The position numbers and the translations under genes are program-made. From positions 79,457 to 143,456 of the forward strand of contig JAFGEO010000118.1 in assembly GCA_016931575.1 (NCBI GenBank): a stretch of DNA of 64,000 nt. Direction: 5' to 3'. Below the pieces are notes generated by a model. That model made no database searches. It had not been told where the DNA came from and was given only the letters and a program-made list of their open reading frames with translations. Source of the stretch: Bacteroidales bacterium (GTDB taxonomy: Bacteria > Bacteroidota > Bacteroidia > Bacteroidales > UBA10428). Of the stretch, positions 17,832 to 27,934 are shown one piece after another. How positions within the stretch are numbered: the stretch's first letter is position 1; every line of letters starts with the position of its first letter.

Positions 17832-18515
17832 TTATTGTCCATAGTATGCATTTTTTCCGTGCTTTCGCAGGTAATGCTTATCCAGCAGGTATTGATCAAT
17901 GGGAGTAGTATTTCCCAGTACTTGTGTCCGAAAGGCCATTTTTGCAACTTCGTCCAGCACAACCGCATTATGGACGGCTTCATCGGGATCTTTTCCCCAG
18001 CAGAAAGGAGCATGTCCTTCTATCAGAACGCCTGGCATGGAAATGTAATCGAGATCTTTAAACTTCTCCACGATCACTTTTCCTGTGTTTTTTTCGTATT
18101 CTGATTTTATTTCCTGCTCAGTAAGTTTCCTGGTGCAGGGAATTTCGCCGTAGAAGTAGTCGGCATGGGTTGTTCCAAATGCAGGAATAGCCTTTCCGGC
18201 TTGTGCCCAACTGGTTGCCCATTCACTATGAGTATGTACTACCCCTCCGATATTTTCAAAGTTACGGTACAGCTCAAGGTGAGTAGGAGTATCGGAGGAA
18301 GGCTTTAATTTGCCTTCCACGATATTTCCTTTCAAATCCAATACGACCAGGTCATTTACGGTCATGTCTTCATATTTCACTCCACTGGGTTTGATTACGA
18401 AAAGACCTTTTTCGCGATCGATGCCACTGACATTCCCCCAGGTGAAGGTCACAAGACCATACTTGACCAGGTCGAGATTAGATTTTAAAACACGTTCTTT
18501 TAAAGTCTCAAGCAT
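17832..18515 (-). CDS. araD: L-ribulose-5-phosphate 4-epimerase
   Basis: Converts L-ribulose 5-phosphate to D-xylulose 5-phosphate, the last step of bacterial arabinose catabolism. The 227-residue class II aldolase-fold protein shows [10 protein letters not shown] and [20 protein letters not shown] near the N-terminus. Zinc-site histidines are in [14 protein letters not shown] (H94, H96) and a third comes later in [28 protein letters not shown] is a typical AraD block. It starts 11 bases after the symporter gene ends. Confidence 0.94.
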   Translation of the reverse strand: MLETLKERVLKSNLDLVKYGLVTFTWGNVSGIDREKGLFVIKPSGVKYEDMTVNDLVVLDLKGNIVEGKLKPSSDTPTHLELYRNFENIGGVVHTHSEWATSWAQAGKAIPAFGTTHADYFYGEIPCTRKLTEQEIKSEYEKNTGKVIVEKFKDLDYISMPGVLIEGHAPFCWGKDPDEAVHNAVVLDEVAKMAFRTQVLGNTTPIDQYLLDKHYLRKHGKNAYYGQ

Positions 18516-18526
18516 CGTACTAAATT

Positions 18527-20650
18527 CTACCAGAACATGAAATAGAATGCCAGGACGATACCAATAATAATGATGGTATTGATAACATCCCAGACAGTGA
18601 TCCCTGAGCGTGTGTATTTTTTATCTGCTGCATCTGCTGCACCATAAGTGTACTGAAGCTGGACATCAGTCGGTTTTTTGGTGAAGAGACTCACGATAAC
18701 AATAGTAGCAACAGAAATTGCAAACAGAATTTCTGTAAAATGCAGCCAGTTTATGGCAGCGATCCTATACAGAATTCCATGATTGGCTTCAAACAGGCTT
18801 TGAGTTTGTTCTTTCAGATCACCGATCACCGAAGCTGCATGTTGTAGTGCACCTTTGTTAAGGACTGAATCAACTACTGTAGGTGCAACGTCTGCAGAAG
18901 CAGCAACTTGGCTCAGGGAGTCGGCCATTACCGGATCTGCATGAGCAGAAAGTTGCATGGTAGTATCGATAGCTTCAGGACTAATTTGCATGGCCGGTTC
19001 AGCATATACAGGATCAAAGAATGAGGTCGGTAATGCATTTAAGGTATTAGTTACCGGTTCAGCATTATCGACAATTTTACTCAAATCGTCAGGTTGCAAA
19101 ACACTCTTAGCATCCCTAAGGAGAAAGCTTGCATTATGCTCGGTGGCAACTGAGATTTGTTGCCTGACGCGCTCCAATGAACTCACGAAGCTGGCTTTTG
19201 CACTGTAGATAACATTCAGGATCAGTCGGAACATACCAATACCAAATCCAACGATCATACCCCAAAGCGCACCCTTCTGAGTAGTTCTTTTCCAGAATAC
19301 ACCCAGTAGGAATACAGCAGCAATGGCAGGAGCCAGAAGTCCCTGAACACCCTGCAGGTATTCATAGAGCACATCGCCAAGGCCCATCATGACAGGTATC
19401 CAGATGACACCCAGGATGACGATTACACCCGTAGCTATGCGGCCTACGATCACATAGTGCTTTTCCTTGAAATTCGGGCGGAATTTTCTGTAGAAGTCCT
19501 CCACAAAGAGCATGGCCGATGAGTTGAACAGGGAAGCCAGTGAACTCATCAGGGCAGCCAGCAAGCCGGCAACAACAATACCCGTTACACCGTCCGGCAG
19601 CAATTGTGATACCATAGCAGCAAATGCACCGTCGCTATCGTTAACAACCAGCAGGTTTTTCTGGGAAAGAGCAAAGGCAATCATACCCGGAACGAGGAAA
19701 ATGAATACCGGTAACAGTTTGAGGTAGCCAGCGAGTATCGTTCCGCGGCGGGCCACTGCGCGGTTTTTGCCGGATAGCACACGTTGCACGATAAACTGGT
19801 CGGTGCACCAATACCAAAAACCAATGATGGCAGATGCGAATAATACACCTGTCCATGGGAATTCCGGATCCTTCGCAGATCGTACCAATTCCAGATTGGG
19901 TCCTACAATGTTCTTAACTTCGCCCCAGCCTCCAACTTCGATAAGGCCCATGACCAGGATAACGATAGAACCAAAGAGCAGAATAGGCGTTTGTAAAACA
20001 GAGGTATAAAGAACTGCCTTCATTCCTCCGAAGACTGTATACAACCCGGTAATCACAACAAGACCGATAGCAGCGATCCAGAAAAAGTCGATATGCATGC
20101 TGTAGTTGGCAAGTTCTGCTGCCAGTGTACCTCCTTTTTCCCAGCCACCAGCAACTGTTTGTGTGACGGTTCCCCAGCCATTGCTGCCGTAGACGATGTA
20201 TTCGATATTGAACACCTCCTTGAAAACCACACCTCCGGCATAAACCGTTACGGCAACTTTTGTAAGAATGTAGCTAACGAGAGAAATCACAGAGAGGATG
20301 GTCCTGGAGCTTGAGGAGAACCTTTTCTCCAGGAATTCGGGCATGGTGAAGATCTTGATTCTGTCATAGAAAGGGACAAAAACCCATCCTAAGACAAGGA
20401 TCAGCCATGCATGCATCTCCCAATGTGCCATGGCCATTCCACTAACAAATCCGGCACCTGCAAGACCAACAAGGTGTTCCGATCCAATGTTTGATGCGAA
20501 AATGGATGAACCAATGGAAATCCATCCTGCTTTTTTTCCGGCAAGGAAATAATCTTCCGTGCTTTCTTCTTTTTGTCGCAGTACCCATACAATGATACCG
20601 ATCAGACCGAGTCCAAACAGACCCAATGCTATCCAGTCTAGTAAATGCAT
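18527..20650 (-). CDS. Sodium:solute symporter (SSS family), probable arabinose importer, with a large hydrophilic insert
   Basis: An integral membrane protein of 707 residues with about 13-14 hydrophobic segments. The N-terminus ([38 protein letters not shown]) and the block [22 protein letters not shown] are classic for the SGLT-like sugar branch. Residues of about 483-623 (18782-19204) form a 140-residue soluble stretch rich in A, S, D and V, placed between two late membrane helices where relatives usually have a short loop. Its position between araA and araD makes arabinose or an arabino-oligosaccharide the likely substrate. The B. thetaiotaomicron arabinose operon also contains a symporter of this family. 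Confidence 0.9.
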   Translation of the reverse strand: MHLLDWIALGLFGLGLIGIIVWVLRQKEESTEDYFLAGKKAGWISIGSSIFASNIGSEHLVGLAGAGFVSGMAMAHWEMHAWLILVLGWVFVPFYDRIKIFTMPEFLEKRFSSSSRTILSVISLVSYILTKVAVTVYAGGVVFKEVFNIEYIVYGSNGWGTVTQTVAGGWEKGGTLAAELANYSMHIDFFWIAAIGLVVITGLYTVFGGMKAVLYTSVLQTPILLFGSIVILVMGLIEVGGWGEVKNIVGPNLELVRSAKDPEFPWTGVLFASAIIGFWYWCTDQFIVQRVLSGKNRAVARRGTILAGYLKLLPVFIFLVPGMIAFALSQKNLLVVNDSDGAFAAMVSQLLPDGVTGIVVAGLLAALMSSLASLFNSSAMLFVEDFYRKFRPNFKEKHYVIVGRIATGVIVILGVIWIPVMMGLGDVLYEYLQGVQGLLAPAIAAVFLLGVFWKRTTQKGALWGMIVGFGIGMFRLILNVIYSAKASFVSSLERVRQQISVATEHNASFLLRDAKSVLQPDDLSKIVDNAEPVTNTLNALPTSFFDPVYAEPAMQISPEAIDTTMQLSAHADPVMADSLSQVAASADVAPTVVDSVLNKGALQHAASVIGDLKEQTQSLFEANHGILYRIAAINWLHFTEILFAISVATIVIVSLFTKKPTDVQLQYTYGAADAADKKYTRSGITVWDVINTIIIIGIVLAFYFMFW

Positions 20651-20684
20651 GTCATTTAAGGTTTTTTAGTTAATTGTCAGGTTA

Positions 20685-22187
20685 TTATCTTGGTTTAATG
20701 TGGTAGTACACATCATTCCATTTAAGAGTGTTTTTAAAATTGGGAATTGTTGTTGATTCATCGATGATAAGGTGTTCAAGCCCTGCCATCTCACTGAAAT
20801 CCTGGATCATCTCTGCTGTAACAGCCTGTGAGAATACGGTATGATGGGCACCTCCGGCGTAAATCCAGGCAGCAGCAGCAACTTCCAGGTTTGGTTTTGC
20901 ATCCCATAATACACGGGCAACAGGAAGTTTAGGAAGATCCTGAGGAGTCGGAACCACATCAACTACGTTAGTAAGCAGCCTGAAGCGGTTACCCATATCC
21001 ATAATGGAAACATTAATGGCCGGACCGGTGGGAACATTAAAAATAAGGCGTGCCGGATCGCTTTTTCCCCCGATGCCGAGGGGTAAAACATCCAGTCTTG
21101 GTTTTCCTGTGGCGATTGATTCACATACTTCGAGCATGTGGGCGCCAAGTACCCTCATTCCAGCAGGATCGAAATGGTAGGTATAATCTTCCATAAATGA
21201 AGTTCCACCTTTAAGGCCTTCAGTCATTGCTTTCACCGCACGCACCATGGCGGCGGTTTTCCAATCGCCTTCAGCACCGAAACCATAACCTGCGGCCATG
21301 AGGCGTTGCACGGCCAGACCAGGTAACTGAACCAGACCGTGGAGGTCTTCGAAAGTGGTGGTGAAAGCCCCGAATCCGCCTTCTGTGAGGAATTTTTTCA
21401 TTCCCAGCTCAATCCTGGCTGCTTCAAGCACAGAACTTCTTTTTGCACCGCCATGCTGAGTCCCGGGACCCATTTCATAGCTGGCCTCATATTCTTCAAC
21501 CAGGGCTTTGATATCTGCATCGGAGATAGAGTTGATAACAGCAACCAGGTCGCCGACACCATATCCGTTGACAGCACATCCAAGCTTGATCTGTGCTTCA
21601 ACCTTGTCACCTTCGGTAACGGCTACTTCGCGCATATTATCTCCAAAGCGGGCCACTTTCATGGACTTCATTTCAGCCCATCCCATGGCAACGCGAGTCC
21701 AGTCTGAAACCTGCTTTAGTACTTTCTCATTTTGCCAGTGGCCCACAATAACCTTACGGTTAATTCCCATACGGCTCAGAATAAAACCATACTCTCTTCC
21801 GCCGTGGGCAGACTGGTTCAGATTCATGAAGTCCATATCGATTTCACTCCAGGGGATGTCCCGGTTGAACTGAGTGTGGAGGTGAGCGATAGGCTTCTGG
21901 AGAATATTCAGGCCCCGGATCCACATTTTTGCCGGAGAAAAGGTATGCATCCAGGTAATGATACCGATGCATGAATCGTTCGCATTCGCATCGATGCAAA
22001 GCTGGTATATGGAGTCCGGAGTAGTCAGCGTTGGCTTATGGACAATAGATACAGGAATCGATGAAAGACTGTCAAGTTTCTCTACAATCTTTTTAGAGTT
22101 CTCAGCTACCTGTCTGAGTGTTTCCTCACCGTATAGGTGCTGGCTGCCTGTGACGAACCAGACTTCTTTGTTGTTATTCTTTTTCAT
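20685..22187 (-). CDS. araA: L-arabinose isomerase
   Basis: Isomerises L-arabinose to L-ribulose in the cytoplasm using a divalent metal. The protein has 500 residues from the ATG at 22187; an in-frame GTG two codons upstream exists but is less likely. Motifs include the N-terminal [57 protein letters not shown] (active-site region) and [23 protein letters not shown], which carries a catalytic glutamate and metal-binding histidines. It is the first gene of the seven-gene leftward ara operon; the region upstream holds a palindromic candidate operator. Confidence 0.96.
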   Translation of the reverse strand: MKKNNNKEVWFVTGSQHLYGEETLRQVAENSKKIVEKLDSLSSIPVSIVHKPTLTTPDSIYQLCIDANANDSCIGIITWMHTFSPAKMWIRGLNILQKPIAHLHTQFNRDIPWSEIDMDFMNLNQSAHGGREYGFILSRMGINRKVIVGHWQNEKVLKQVSDWTRVAMGWAEMKSMKVARFGDNMREVAVTEGDKVEAQIKLGCAVNGYGVGDLVAVINSISDADIKALVEEYEASYEMGPGTQHGGAKRSSVLEAARIELGMKKFLTEGGFGAFTTTFEDLHGLVQLPGLAVQRLMAAGYGFGAEGDWKTAAMVRAVKAMTEGLKGGTSFMEDYTYHFDPAGMRVLGAHMLEVCESIATGKPRLDVLPLGIGGKSDPARLIFNVPTGPAINVSIMDMGNRFRLLTNVVDVVPTPQDLPKLPVARVLWDAKPNLEVAAAAWIYAGGAHHTVFSQAVTAEMIQDFSEMAGLEHLIIDESTTIPNFKNTLKWNDVYYHIKPR

Positions 22188-22744
22188 AATCACTGAATTA
22201 GCTGGGGTTTTCTTTTGAAATTCACAAATAAAAGTATTGAAAACTTGGATAAAATCCGGACCAAAATATAAAAAAAAACGGAAAAAAAGTATTAATTACT
22301 TTTATTTATCTGGTTCAGAAAATATCTGCAGATGGCCTTTTCGTTTTTTGGTCTAAATTTCAGGTGGATGCATTCCGAAAAGATTTCGGTTTTACATCAT
22401 ATTCTGAACAGCTCTGAAGTTTTCACGGCGGATGCACCTGCACAAAAATGACGTTACGCAATGCCCATTTTTTTCCGGATCCGGAGGAGCAGTATCATAA
22501 CTGAAAACAGCTTTAAAATACCCATTCTTTTTTTGGTATTTAAAAATGTGATTGTTTATCAATGGAAAGCATGCATTCATCAATTGAATCAGACAGTTAC
22601 CTAAGGATTCCTTAATTTTATCCCTTGAAATATTAGCTCATAATTATTTTTTAGATTAGATGTGCCGGTTATTGCAACGTTTACAGAGCTAAATTCGATT
22701 ATAGTATACGTTTTGGAAGTTCCTAAATCTAACTCCTGTTAAGG
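22188..22744. other. Divergent regulatory region between araA and the exopolysaccharide locus
   Basis: About 557 bases without a credible gene; a 63-codon minus-strand frame at 22392-22583 has no recognisable features. The araA-proximal part is very AT-rich and holds the palindrome at 22285-22303. A weaker, imperfect copy (AAAAGTA-ttgaa-AACTT) begins at 22230. On the minus strand TATATTTTGG around 22263-22272 is one base off the Bacteroidota -7 box, a weak promoter candidate. A 12-base perfect palindrome TCCGGATCCGGA lies at 22474-22485 with no assigned role. Confidence 0.5.
22285..22303. promoter_or_regulatory. Candidate AraR operator: AAAAGTA-N5-TACTTTT
   Basis: A perfect 7-bp inverted repeat (22285-22291 and 22297-22303) around the spacer TTAAT, about 100 bases upstream of the araA start. 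This is the size and symmetry expected for a dimeric winged-helix regulator. The assignment to AraR rests on position only. Confidence 0.45.
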
Positions 22745-23908
22745 ATGAAAGACTATATACATTACGTACATAACATTCCGGATGGCAGATCATTATGGGG
22801 AATACACCCACCATCAAAGCGGTTGCTGGAAGAAGATGTTCAAAGTCGCTTCAATTCCATAAATGAATTACAGCAAGCCATTATCGATGAATCGAATCAC
22901 ACAGTTTTTTCTTTTGTTTCCGAGCATCTTGATTTGCAGAAGTATTTTAAGAGCATTGTCTTCACTTCCCGGTACAGGTCTTATGTCGACAACGTTGATT
23001 TCAGCAATGTGCGGGCTATCATTAATTTTAAGAGAATTAATTATATCCGTGAAATAAATGAGCATTTTAAATCGGTTAATATCCTGTTACCTGACGCAGG
23101 TATTTATATCGGCCGATGTGAAACCTACTTTAATCGAAGGATACGATTCTATACTCGTTTTGGCAAAAAGATGGGTCGCCTGCTCTGGCTGGTCGATTTC
23201 GTTTTCAACAGGGTATTTCCAAAGCTCAGACCTTTTGATAAAATCCATAAATTGTTCTTTGGGAACAGGCCTCATGTTATATCCAAGGCTGAGATTCTGG
23301 GCAGGTTGGTTTACAATGGCTTTGAGATCATTGAATTTAGGGAAATAGATGGTATTTTTTACTTCGTCGTAATGAAAACCAGGGAACCGAATATAGTGAC
23401 TGCTGCTCCTTCATATCATGCCCTAATAAAGCTTGACCGGATAGGTAAGAATGGGAAAATTGTAAAAGTATTCAAGTTCAGGACCATGTATCCATATTCA
23501 GAATACTTACAGAATTTCGTAATACAACTGAATGGGTACAATGAAGTCGGGAAGCCATCGAATGATTTTCGGCTTGCCGGATGGGGGAAGGTATTCCGTA
23601 AACTCTGGCTTGATGAGATTCCTCAGTTTATCAATGTTCTTAAGGGTGAAATGAAACTGGTTGGTGTGCGTCCGCTAAGCAAGGTGAGGTTTTCGCAGCT
23701 GCCTGAAAAGCTTCAGAGGGAGCGTATAAACTTTAAACCTGGCTGTTTTCCCCCTTACGTGGCGTTAAATATGCCTGATGATCAGGGCAACATAATTGCA
23801 GAGGAGATTTATCTTAAAGACCTGCAGAAACATCCCTATACCACAAACATAAGGTATTTCATAAAAGCAGTTCTCAATATTCTCTTTAATCGGATAAGAA
23901 GTTCCTGA
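22745..23908 (+). CDS. Sugar transferase initiating exopolysaccharide synthesis (polyprenyl-phosphate glycosyl-1-phosphate transferase)
   Basis: The C-terminal 190 residues match the bacterial sugar transferase family (PF02397): KLDRIGKNGKIVKVFKFRTM, then DFRLAGWGKVFRKLWLDEIPQ and INVLKGEMKLVGVRPLS. Such enzymes put the first sugar-1-phosphate on undecaprenyl phosphate. The N-terminal half lacks the multi-helix membrane domain of WcaJ/WbaP. It is soluble and ends with KAEILGRLVYNGFEIIEFRE plus IDGIFYFVVMKTREP, an arrangement I recall as usual for Bacteroidota members. It is divergent from araA and 39 bases upstream of a GT39-like gene. This is the only candidate initiating enzyme for the locus in the window. 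Confidence 0.88.
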   Translation: MKDYIHYVHNIPDGRSLWGIHPPSKRLLEEDVQSRFNSINELQQAIIDESNHTVFSFVSEHLDLQKYFKSIVFTSRYRSYVDNVDFSNVRAIINFKRINYIREINEHFKSVNILLPDAGIYIGRCETYFNRRIRFYTRFGKKMGRLLWLVDFVFNRVFPKLRPFDKIHKLFFGNRPHVISKAEILGRLVYNGFEIIEFREIDGIFYFVVMKTREPNIVTAAPSYHALIKLDRIGKNGKIVKVFKFRTMYPYSEYLQNFVIQLNGYNEVGKPSNDFRLAGWGKVFRKLWLDEIPQFINVLKGEMKLVGVRPLSKVRFSQLPEKLQRERINFKPGCFPPYVALNMPDDQGNIIAEEIYLKDLQKHPYTTNIRYFIKAVLNILFNRIRSS

Positions 23909-23947
23909 AATAGCCTCCAGCTTTAACCACACTTAATTGCAGTATCC

Positions 23948-25342
23948 TTGACTAATCAAACCTTTTTTACCAAAATATTTTCGTTTCTGACTGGCTCCAT
24001 AAAGGGGCTCTTTTTCCTGTTATTGTTTATTAATATCTTGCTCCGTATCATAATCTGGGTAACTTCTGACCCAATAATAGGAAATGATACGACAGGATAT
24101 GCAAAAGTGGCAGATTATTTTGCACAGCAGGATTTTAGTGAGTACAGGGGCGATCGGACACCAGTTTTTCCCTTGGTAATTATGCTAAATGGCAGCAATT
24201 ATAATCATGTATTGCTTACCCATTTTATTTTGGGTACACTGATCTCCCTAATGATTTTTTACATATTAATCCTGTTGGGAAGCAAATACTGGATTGCCTT
24301 TATCGGTGGTTTGCTATACAGTTTTCATATTCCTCTAATTGCACGTGAACTATATATGGGTACCGAAACGGTTTCTGTATTTCTGACGGTTCTGTTGTTT
24401 CTTCTTTTTGTTCTATATCATAAACAGGAAAAATGGCAGTTGGGATTGTTCTTTTTAACGGGTCTGCTGATTTCTTTGCTGATTCTTACCCGCCCCGCCT
24501 ACCTGTTATTAACACCTTTTATCCCTGTTGTTCTCATCGCACAGGACTGGTTCAGGCACAGGAAGTTGAATTTTCAAACTGTAGCCTGGAAATTCATTCT
24601 TTATTCAGTACCTGTCATTCTATTGGTGGGTGGCTGGTGTGCGTTTAATAAGATAAAGCTTGACAGATTCACAATAACGACTTTTAAGGGCTATTCCCTG
24701 ATTAATAGCGTAGGGGATATGATGGTTGATGCGCCGGATGATTTGCAGCCGTACAAATCCATGTATCTCGAAAAATATTATGAACATCTGGAAAAAGAAG
24801 GAAAATATTACAATGCCATACATCAGTCTACGGAACCGCTAATGGATACACTGGATATAACTTTCTGGGAGCTTTCGGATAAATGGGAAGAGATTGCGCT
24901 CGATTTAATTAAGAAGCGTCCCCTTGAATTTGCGGGCAAAACAGTAGAAAGTTTTATTCGAAACTGGAAGCCGATGGGTTTTTATGACACTCATTACCAA
25001 TTAATAATCCGAATCAGGCAGGCACAGCAGTTGCTGATTATTTTGGTGACACTACTGTTTTTTGCAATACCTGTAATATTCTGGATGGTAAGAAAAAGGG
25101 ATTACTTCACCATCGGGGAAGTGTTATTGATCGTACATGTATTCCTTATTTCCCTGGGTATCTCTGCAATTTCGGCAGTTGTGGAATACGGCGATCCTCG
25201 CTTTTCCATTCCATACCTTCCTCTGATATTACTGATTGTTCTTTTCTTTTACTCAAGACTTCTCTTTGTAGTTAAGAAGGTATCTCCTGCCGGAGATACG
25301 GTAATTTCCACCGATGAGCCTGGCAAGGGTAGTCTTCACTAG
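23948..25342 (+). CDS. GT39/ArnT-like integral membrane glycosyltransferase
   Basis: 464 residues with about 10 hydrophobic segments. After the first helix an outward loop contains SDPIIGNDTTGYAKVADYF and RGDRTPVFPLVIMLNG, the acidic loop plus R-x-P-x-(F/Y)-P pattern typical of PMT-family (GT39/GT83) enzymes that use polyprenyl-linked sugars. The start is a TTG; no ATG occurs before the first helix, so the non-ATG start looks real. The C-terminal helix is followed by a charged tail. It probably adds a sugar to the polysaccharide, lipid or a protein on the outer face of the membrane; the acceptor is unknown. Confidence 0.75.
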   Translation: MTNQTFFTKIFSFLTGSIKGLFFLLLFINILLRIIIWVTSDPIIGNDTTGYAKVADYFAQQDFSEYRGDRTPVFPLVIMLNGSNYNHVLLTHFILGTLISLMIFYILILLGSKYWIAFIGGLLYSFHIPLIARELYMGTETVSVFLTVLLFLLFVLYHKQEKWQLGLFFLTGLLISLLILTRPAYLLLTPFIPVVLIAQDWFRHRKLNFQTVAWKFILYSVPVILLVGGWCAFNKIKLDRFTITTFKGYSLINSVGDMMVDAPDDLQPYKSMYLEKYYEHLEKEGKYYNAIHQSTEPLMDTLDITFWELSDKWEEIALDLIKKRPLEFAGKTVESFIRNWKPMGFYDTHYQLIIRIRQAQQLLIILVTLLFFAIPVIFWMVRKRDYFTIGEVLLIVHVFLISLGISAISAVVEYGDPRFSIPYLPLILLIVLFFYSRLLFVVKKVSPAGDTVISTDEPGKGSLH

Positions 25343-25392
25343 CTAAAACTACTGTCAGGGACAGGGCGAAATGTTCCGGAACGGAAGAATCT

Positions 25393-26292
25393 CTAAATTT
25401 TCGCAGCACTTATCACTCTGATGTTACCCTTGGTATCGGCAACAGATTCAATGGAGTGATATAGTTTAGATTTCTCAAATAGTCCCATAATGAATTTGCC
25501 CTGTCCAAGTCCTACCTCTAACACTACAAATGCATTTTTTCCAAGGAGTTGGGCAGCTTCCCGAATCAGCTTCTGAATTATTTTTATTCCCATCATTCCT
25601 CCGTCGAATGCCAGATCCGGCTCATGGTTAGCAATCTCTGCATTCAATGTAGATACTTTTCCAGATGAAATATAGGGCGGATTGCAGACAATCAGATCGA
25701 TTTGGTTCAGAAATCCGGGGTTTAAATAGGCTTCAAGTACATCACTTCTTTTTATTTCCACTCTTTCGTGTAAGTGGTAAAGCCCAATATTTTCCCGGGT
25801 AAGCTCAAGGGCTTCTTCTGACAGGTCGCAGGCCTGTACTGTAATGTTCGGATTCTTCAAAGCGAGAACTGTGGCAAGATTTCCACTTCCACAGCATACA
25901 TCAATAACCGATATGTCTTTTTCTTTCGAACTAATTATGTTAATCAATTCCTGTGCACGCTTGCCAAGAATTTCAGTTTCTTTCCGTGGGATAAGGGCTC
26001 GTTTATCCGTGATCAGTTCGATTCCCATAAAGTTCTGCCTTCCTGTAATATGAGCCAAAGGTATGGGGCTTAGCCTTTTTTCAATAAGCACCTTAAGTTT
26101 GTCTTCTTGCGTTGTGCTAAGACTTGGAAGGGGATGATTCAGGGCTGTTTCAGCAGAGTAATATGAGCCTGTTACCAGGTGCCACAGTGCATGTAAGGTG
26201 GAATCCGGGGTCTCTTCGGGTTTATCCTCCAGCAGGTGAAGTTCTCTGCTAAGTTTTTCCTTTAGCTGGTCATATAGGGTTTGATTATGCAT
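25393..26292 (-). CDS. PrmC/HemK-like glutamine-amide N-methyltransferase in a biosynthetic cassette
   Basis: A 299-residue class I SAM-dependent methyltransferase with the two-part architecture of PrmC. It has an N-terminal helical region ending PIPLAHITGRQNFMGIELIT and PRKETE, then the SAM motif VIDVCCGSGNL (129-139) and the amide-binding N-P-P-Y (204-207). Authentic PrmC methylates the GGQ glutamine of release factors. This gene starts one base after the stop of the AMP-ligase gene and ends the five-gene cassette, so it could instead be a paralogue acting on the cassette product. It is either the housekeeping prmC or a recruited copy; the sequence alone does not decide. Confidence 0.8.
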   Translation of the reverse strand: MHNQTLYDQLKEKLSRELHLLEDKPEETPDSTLHALWHLVTGSYYSAETALNHPLPSLSTTQEDKLKVLIEKRLSPIPLAHITGRQNFMGIELITDKRALIPRKETEILGKRAQELINIISSKEKDISVIDVCCGSGNLATVLALKNPNITVQACDLSEEALELTRENIGLYHLHERVEIKRSDVLEAYLNPGFLNQIDLIVCNPPYISSGKVSTLNAEIANHEPDLAFDGGMMGIKIIQKLIREAAQLLGKNAFVVLEVGLGQGKFIMGLFEKSKLYHSIESVADTKGNIRVISAAKI

Positions 26293-26293
26293 C

Positions 26294-27865
26294 TTAAGAT
26301 AACATTTGTTTAAGTATCTTCTTATCTATTTTTCCATTGCTGCTTTTTGGCATCTCTTGTAAAAACAAGATTTTCTGGGGGACCATAAACATTTCAAGAT
26401 GCTTTGAACAATGCATCAGGATCTCTTTATCGGTTAAGGAAGCGGTTTCATGCACTGTGATGACAGCTGCAATACTTTCCCCAAGAACCTCATCCGGCAT
26501 TCCGAAGACAGCTACTTCTCTGATCCCTTTTAGTTGGTATATGAGATTTTCAATTTCTACCGGGCTGACTTTCTCCCCTCTTGTTTTTATAATATCATCG
26601 GTTCTTCCCTGGAAATACAGAAATCCTTCTTTATCCATTCTAAACCAATCCTGGGAACAAAGAATCCTCTCACCTGGAATGAATCCGGGTTTTAGCATTT
26701 GATTGGTGAGTTCTTCTTTATTCCAATACCCGGCCATTACGTGCGGCCCTCGTATATGCAGGATACCAGTTCCTCCCGGTGGAACGATTTCACCCTCCGG
26801 AGACATCAGAAATACTTCAGTTCCCGGAATAGCTTTACCAACTGATTCCGGTTTTAATTCAAGAAATTCCGGTTCAAGGTAACATACTCTTTTGCATTCT
26901 GTTAATCCGTACATCTTGAAAATCAAAGCTTTTGGAAATATTTTCTGCAGTTCAGGCAGGAATTCTCCGGGCAACTTAGCGGCTGTATTTGTAACTTTTT
27001 CAATACAATCGAAGGACAATTCTTTCTTCTTGCTGGTGGCGATCATCATGGCATAGATAGTGGGCACACCTGGGAAAACCGTGGGTTTTAATGTTTCTAT
27101 CTGCTTGTATATCGTTGCAGGGAATGCAAAGGATTGCTCAATAATCAGAGTGCCTCCGCTGGTTATAGCCATAAATAATTGATAAAGACCGTAATCAAAG
27201 GCCATAGGAAGAAGAAGTAATATTCTGTCCTTCTCGGATAATCTGAGGTATTCAATAAGGCTCCATGAAGTAAAAACCATGTTTTGATGGGTCATCATAA
27301 CCCCTTTGGGAAAACCAGTGCTTCCGGATGTATAAATTAAAGCAGCCAGATCGTTCGGTATAATTCGTGGAAAAACTTCCGGGTTATCCTCGTCAGACTG
27401 CATGATATTTTCAAATCTCTGAAGCCGGAAATCAGGCTGAAAAGGTAATGTTACTTCCGGTCCCGACAGAATAAGCTCATCAATACCTCCGAAGTCCTTA
27501 AGTGCCAGTGCAAGCTCGTTGTGCAGTATACTTTCAGCGAAGAGCGTCCTGGCACCACTGTCAGTAAGAATGTAATGCAATTTGTCTGCTTTTGTCTGCG
27601 GGTTAATAATAAGAAATACACCTCCTGCCAGGGTAATGGCATAGATAGCAAGTACGCAGTGCCATGAATTATTCATATAAATCGCCACCCGATCTCCTTT
27701 TCGGATCCCGATGGAAGTTAGATAAGCTGCCAGCTTCCTTGTTTCAGAATTTAATTCCTTGTAGCTATATTCCTGACCTTTGAATATTATGGCTGTTTTC
27801 TCGGGATTGATCCCGGACGAAATCTGAAGTGCTTCACCCAGCAATCTTTGCGGTATACGGACCAT
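26294..27865 (-). CDS. AMP-forming acyl/aminoacyl ligase (ANL superfamily)
   Basis: A 523-residue adenylating enzyme that should activate a carboxylic acid with ATP and pass it to a thiol. The core motifs are IYTSGSTGFPKGVMMTHQNM (A3), MYGLTECKRV (A5), FQGRTDDIIKTRGEKVSP (A7/A8 hinge) and the C-terminal lysine motif SSNGKIDKK (A10). With a carrier protein three genes upstream in the same cassette, loading of that carrier is the obvious role. The family resembles ligases found with asparagine-synthase-like genes in exopolysaccharide (exosortase-associated) loci. The acid substrate cannot be predicted. Confidence 0.85.
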   Translation of the reverse strand: MVRIPQRLLGEALQISSGINPEKTAIIFKGQEYSYKELNSETRKLAAYLTSIGIRKGDRVAIYMNNSWHCVLAIYAITLAGGVFLIINPQTKADKLHYILTDSGARTLFAESILHNELALALKDFGGIDELILSGPEVTLPFQPDFRLQRFENIMQSDEDNPEVFPRIIPNDLAALIYTSGSTGFPKGVMMTHQNMVFTSWSLIEYLRLSEKDRILLLLPMAFDYGLYQLFMAITSGGTLIIEQSFAFPATIYKQIETLKPTVFPGVPTIYAMMIATSKKKELSFDCIEKVTNTAAKLPGEFLPELQKIFPKALIFKMYGLTECKRVCYLEPEFLELKPESVGKAIPGTEVFLMSPEGEIVPPGGTGILHIRGPHVMAGYWNKEELTNQMLKPGFIPGERILCSQDWFRMDKEGFLYFQGRTDDIIKTRGEKVSPVEIENLIYQLKGIREVAVFGMPDEVLGESIAAVITVHETASLTDKEILMHCSKHLEMFMVPQKILFLQEMPKSSNGKIDKKILKQMLS

Positions 27866-27934
27866 ATTTTCTCGGTTTAGTTTGCATCAGGATTGGTTTA
27901 TTTAGAATAAGTCGGTGGTTCAGCTGTTCCCGGG

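Noticed and set aside
22392-22583. 63-codon minus-strand frame upstream of araA
   Set aside because: Composition is not protein-like, it has no family resemblance and it lies in a regulatory region.
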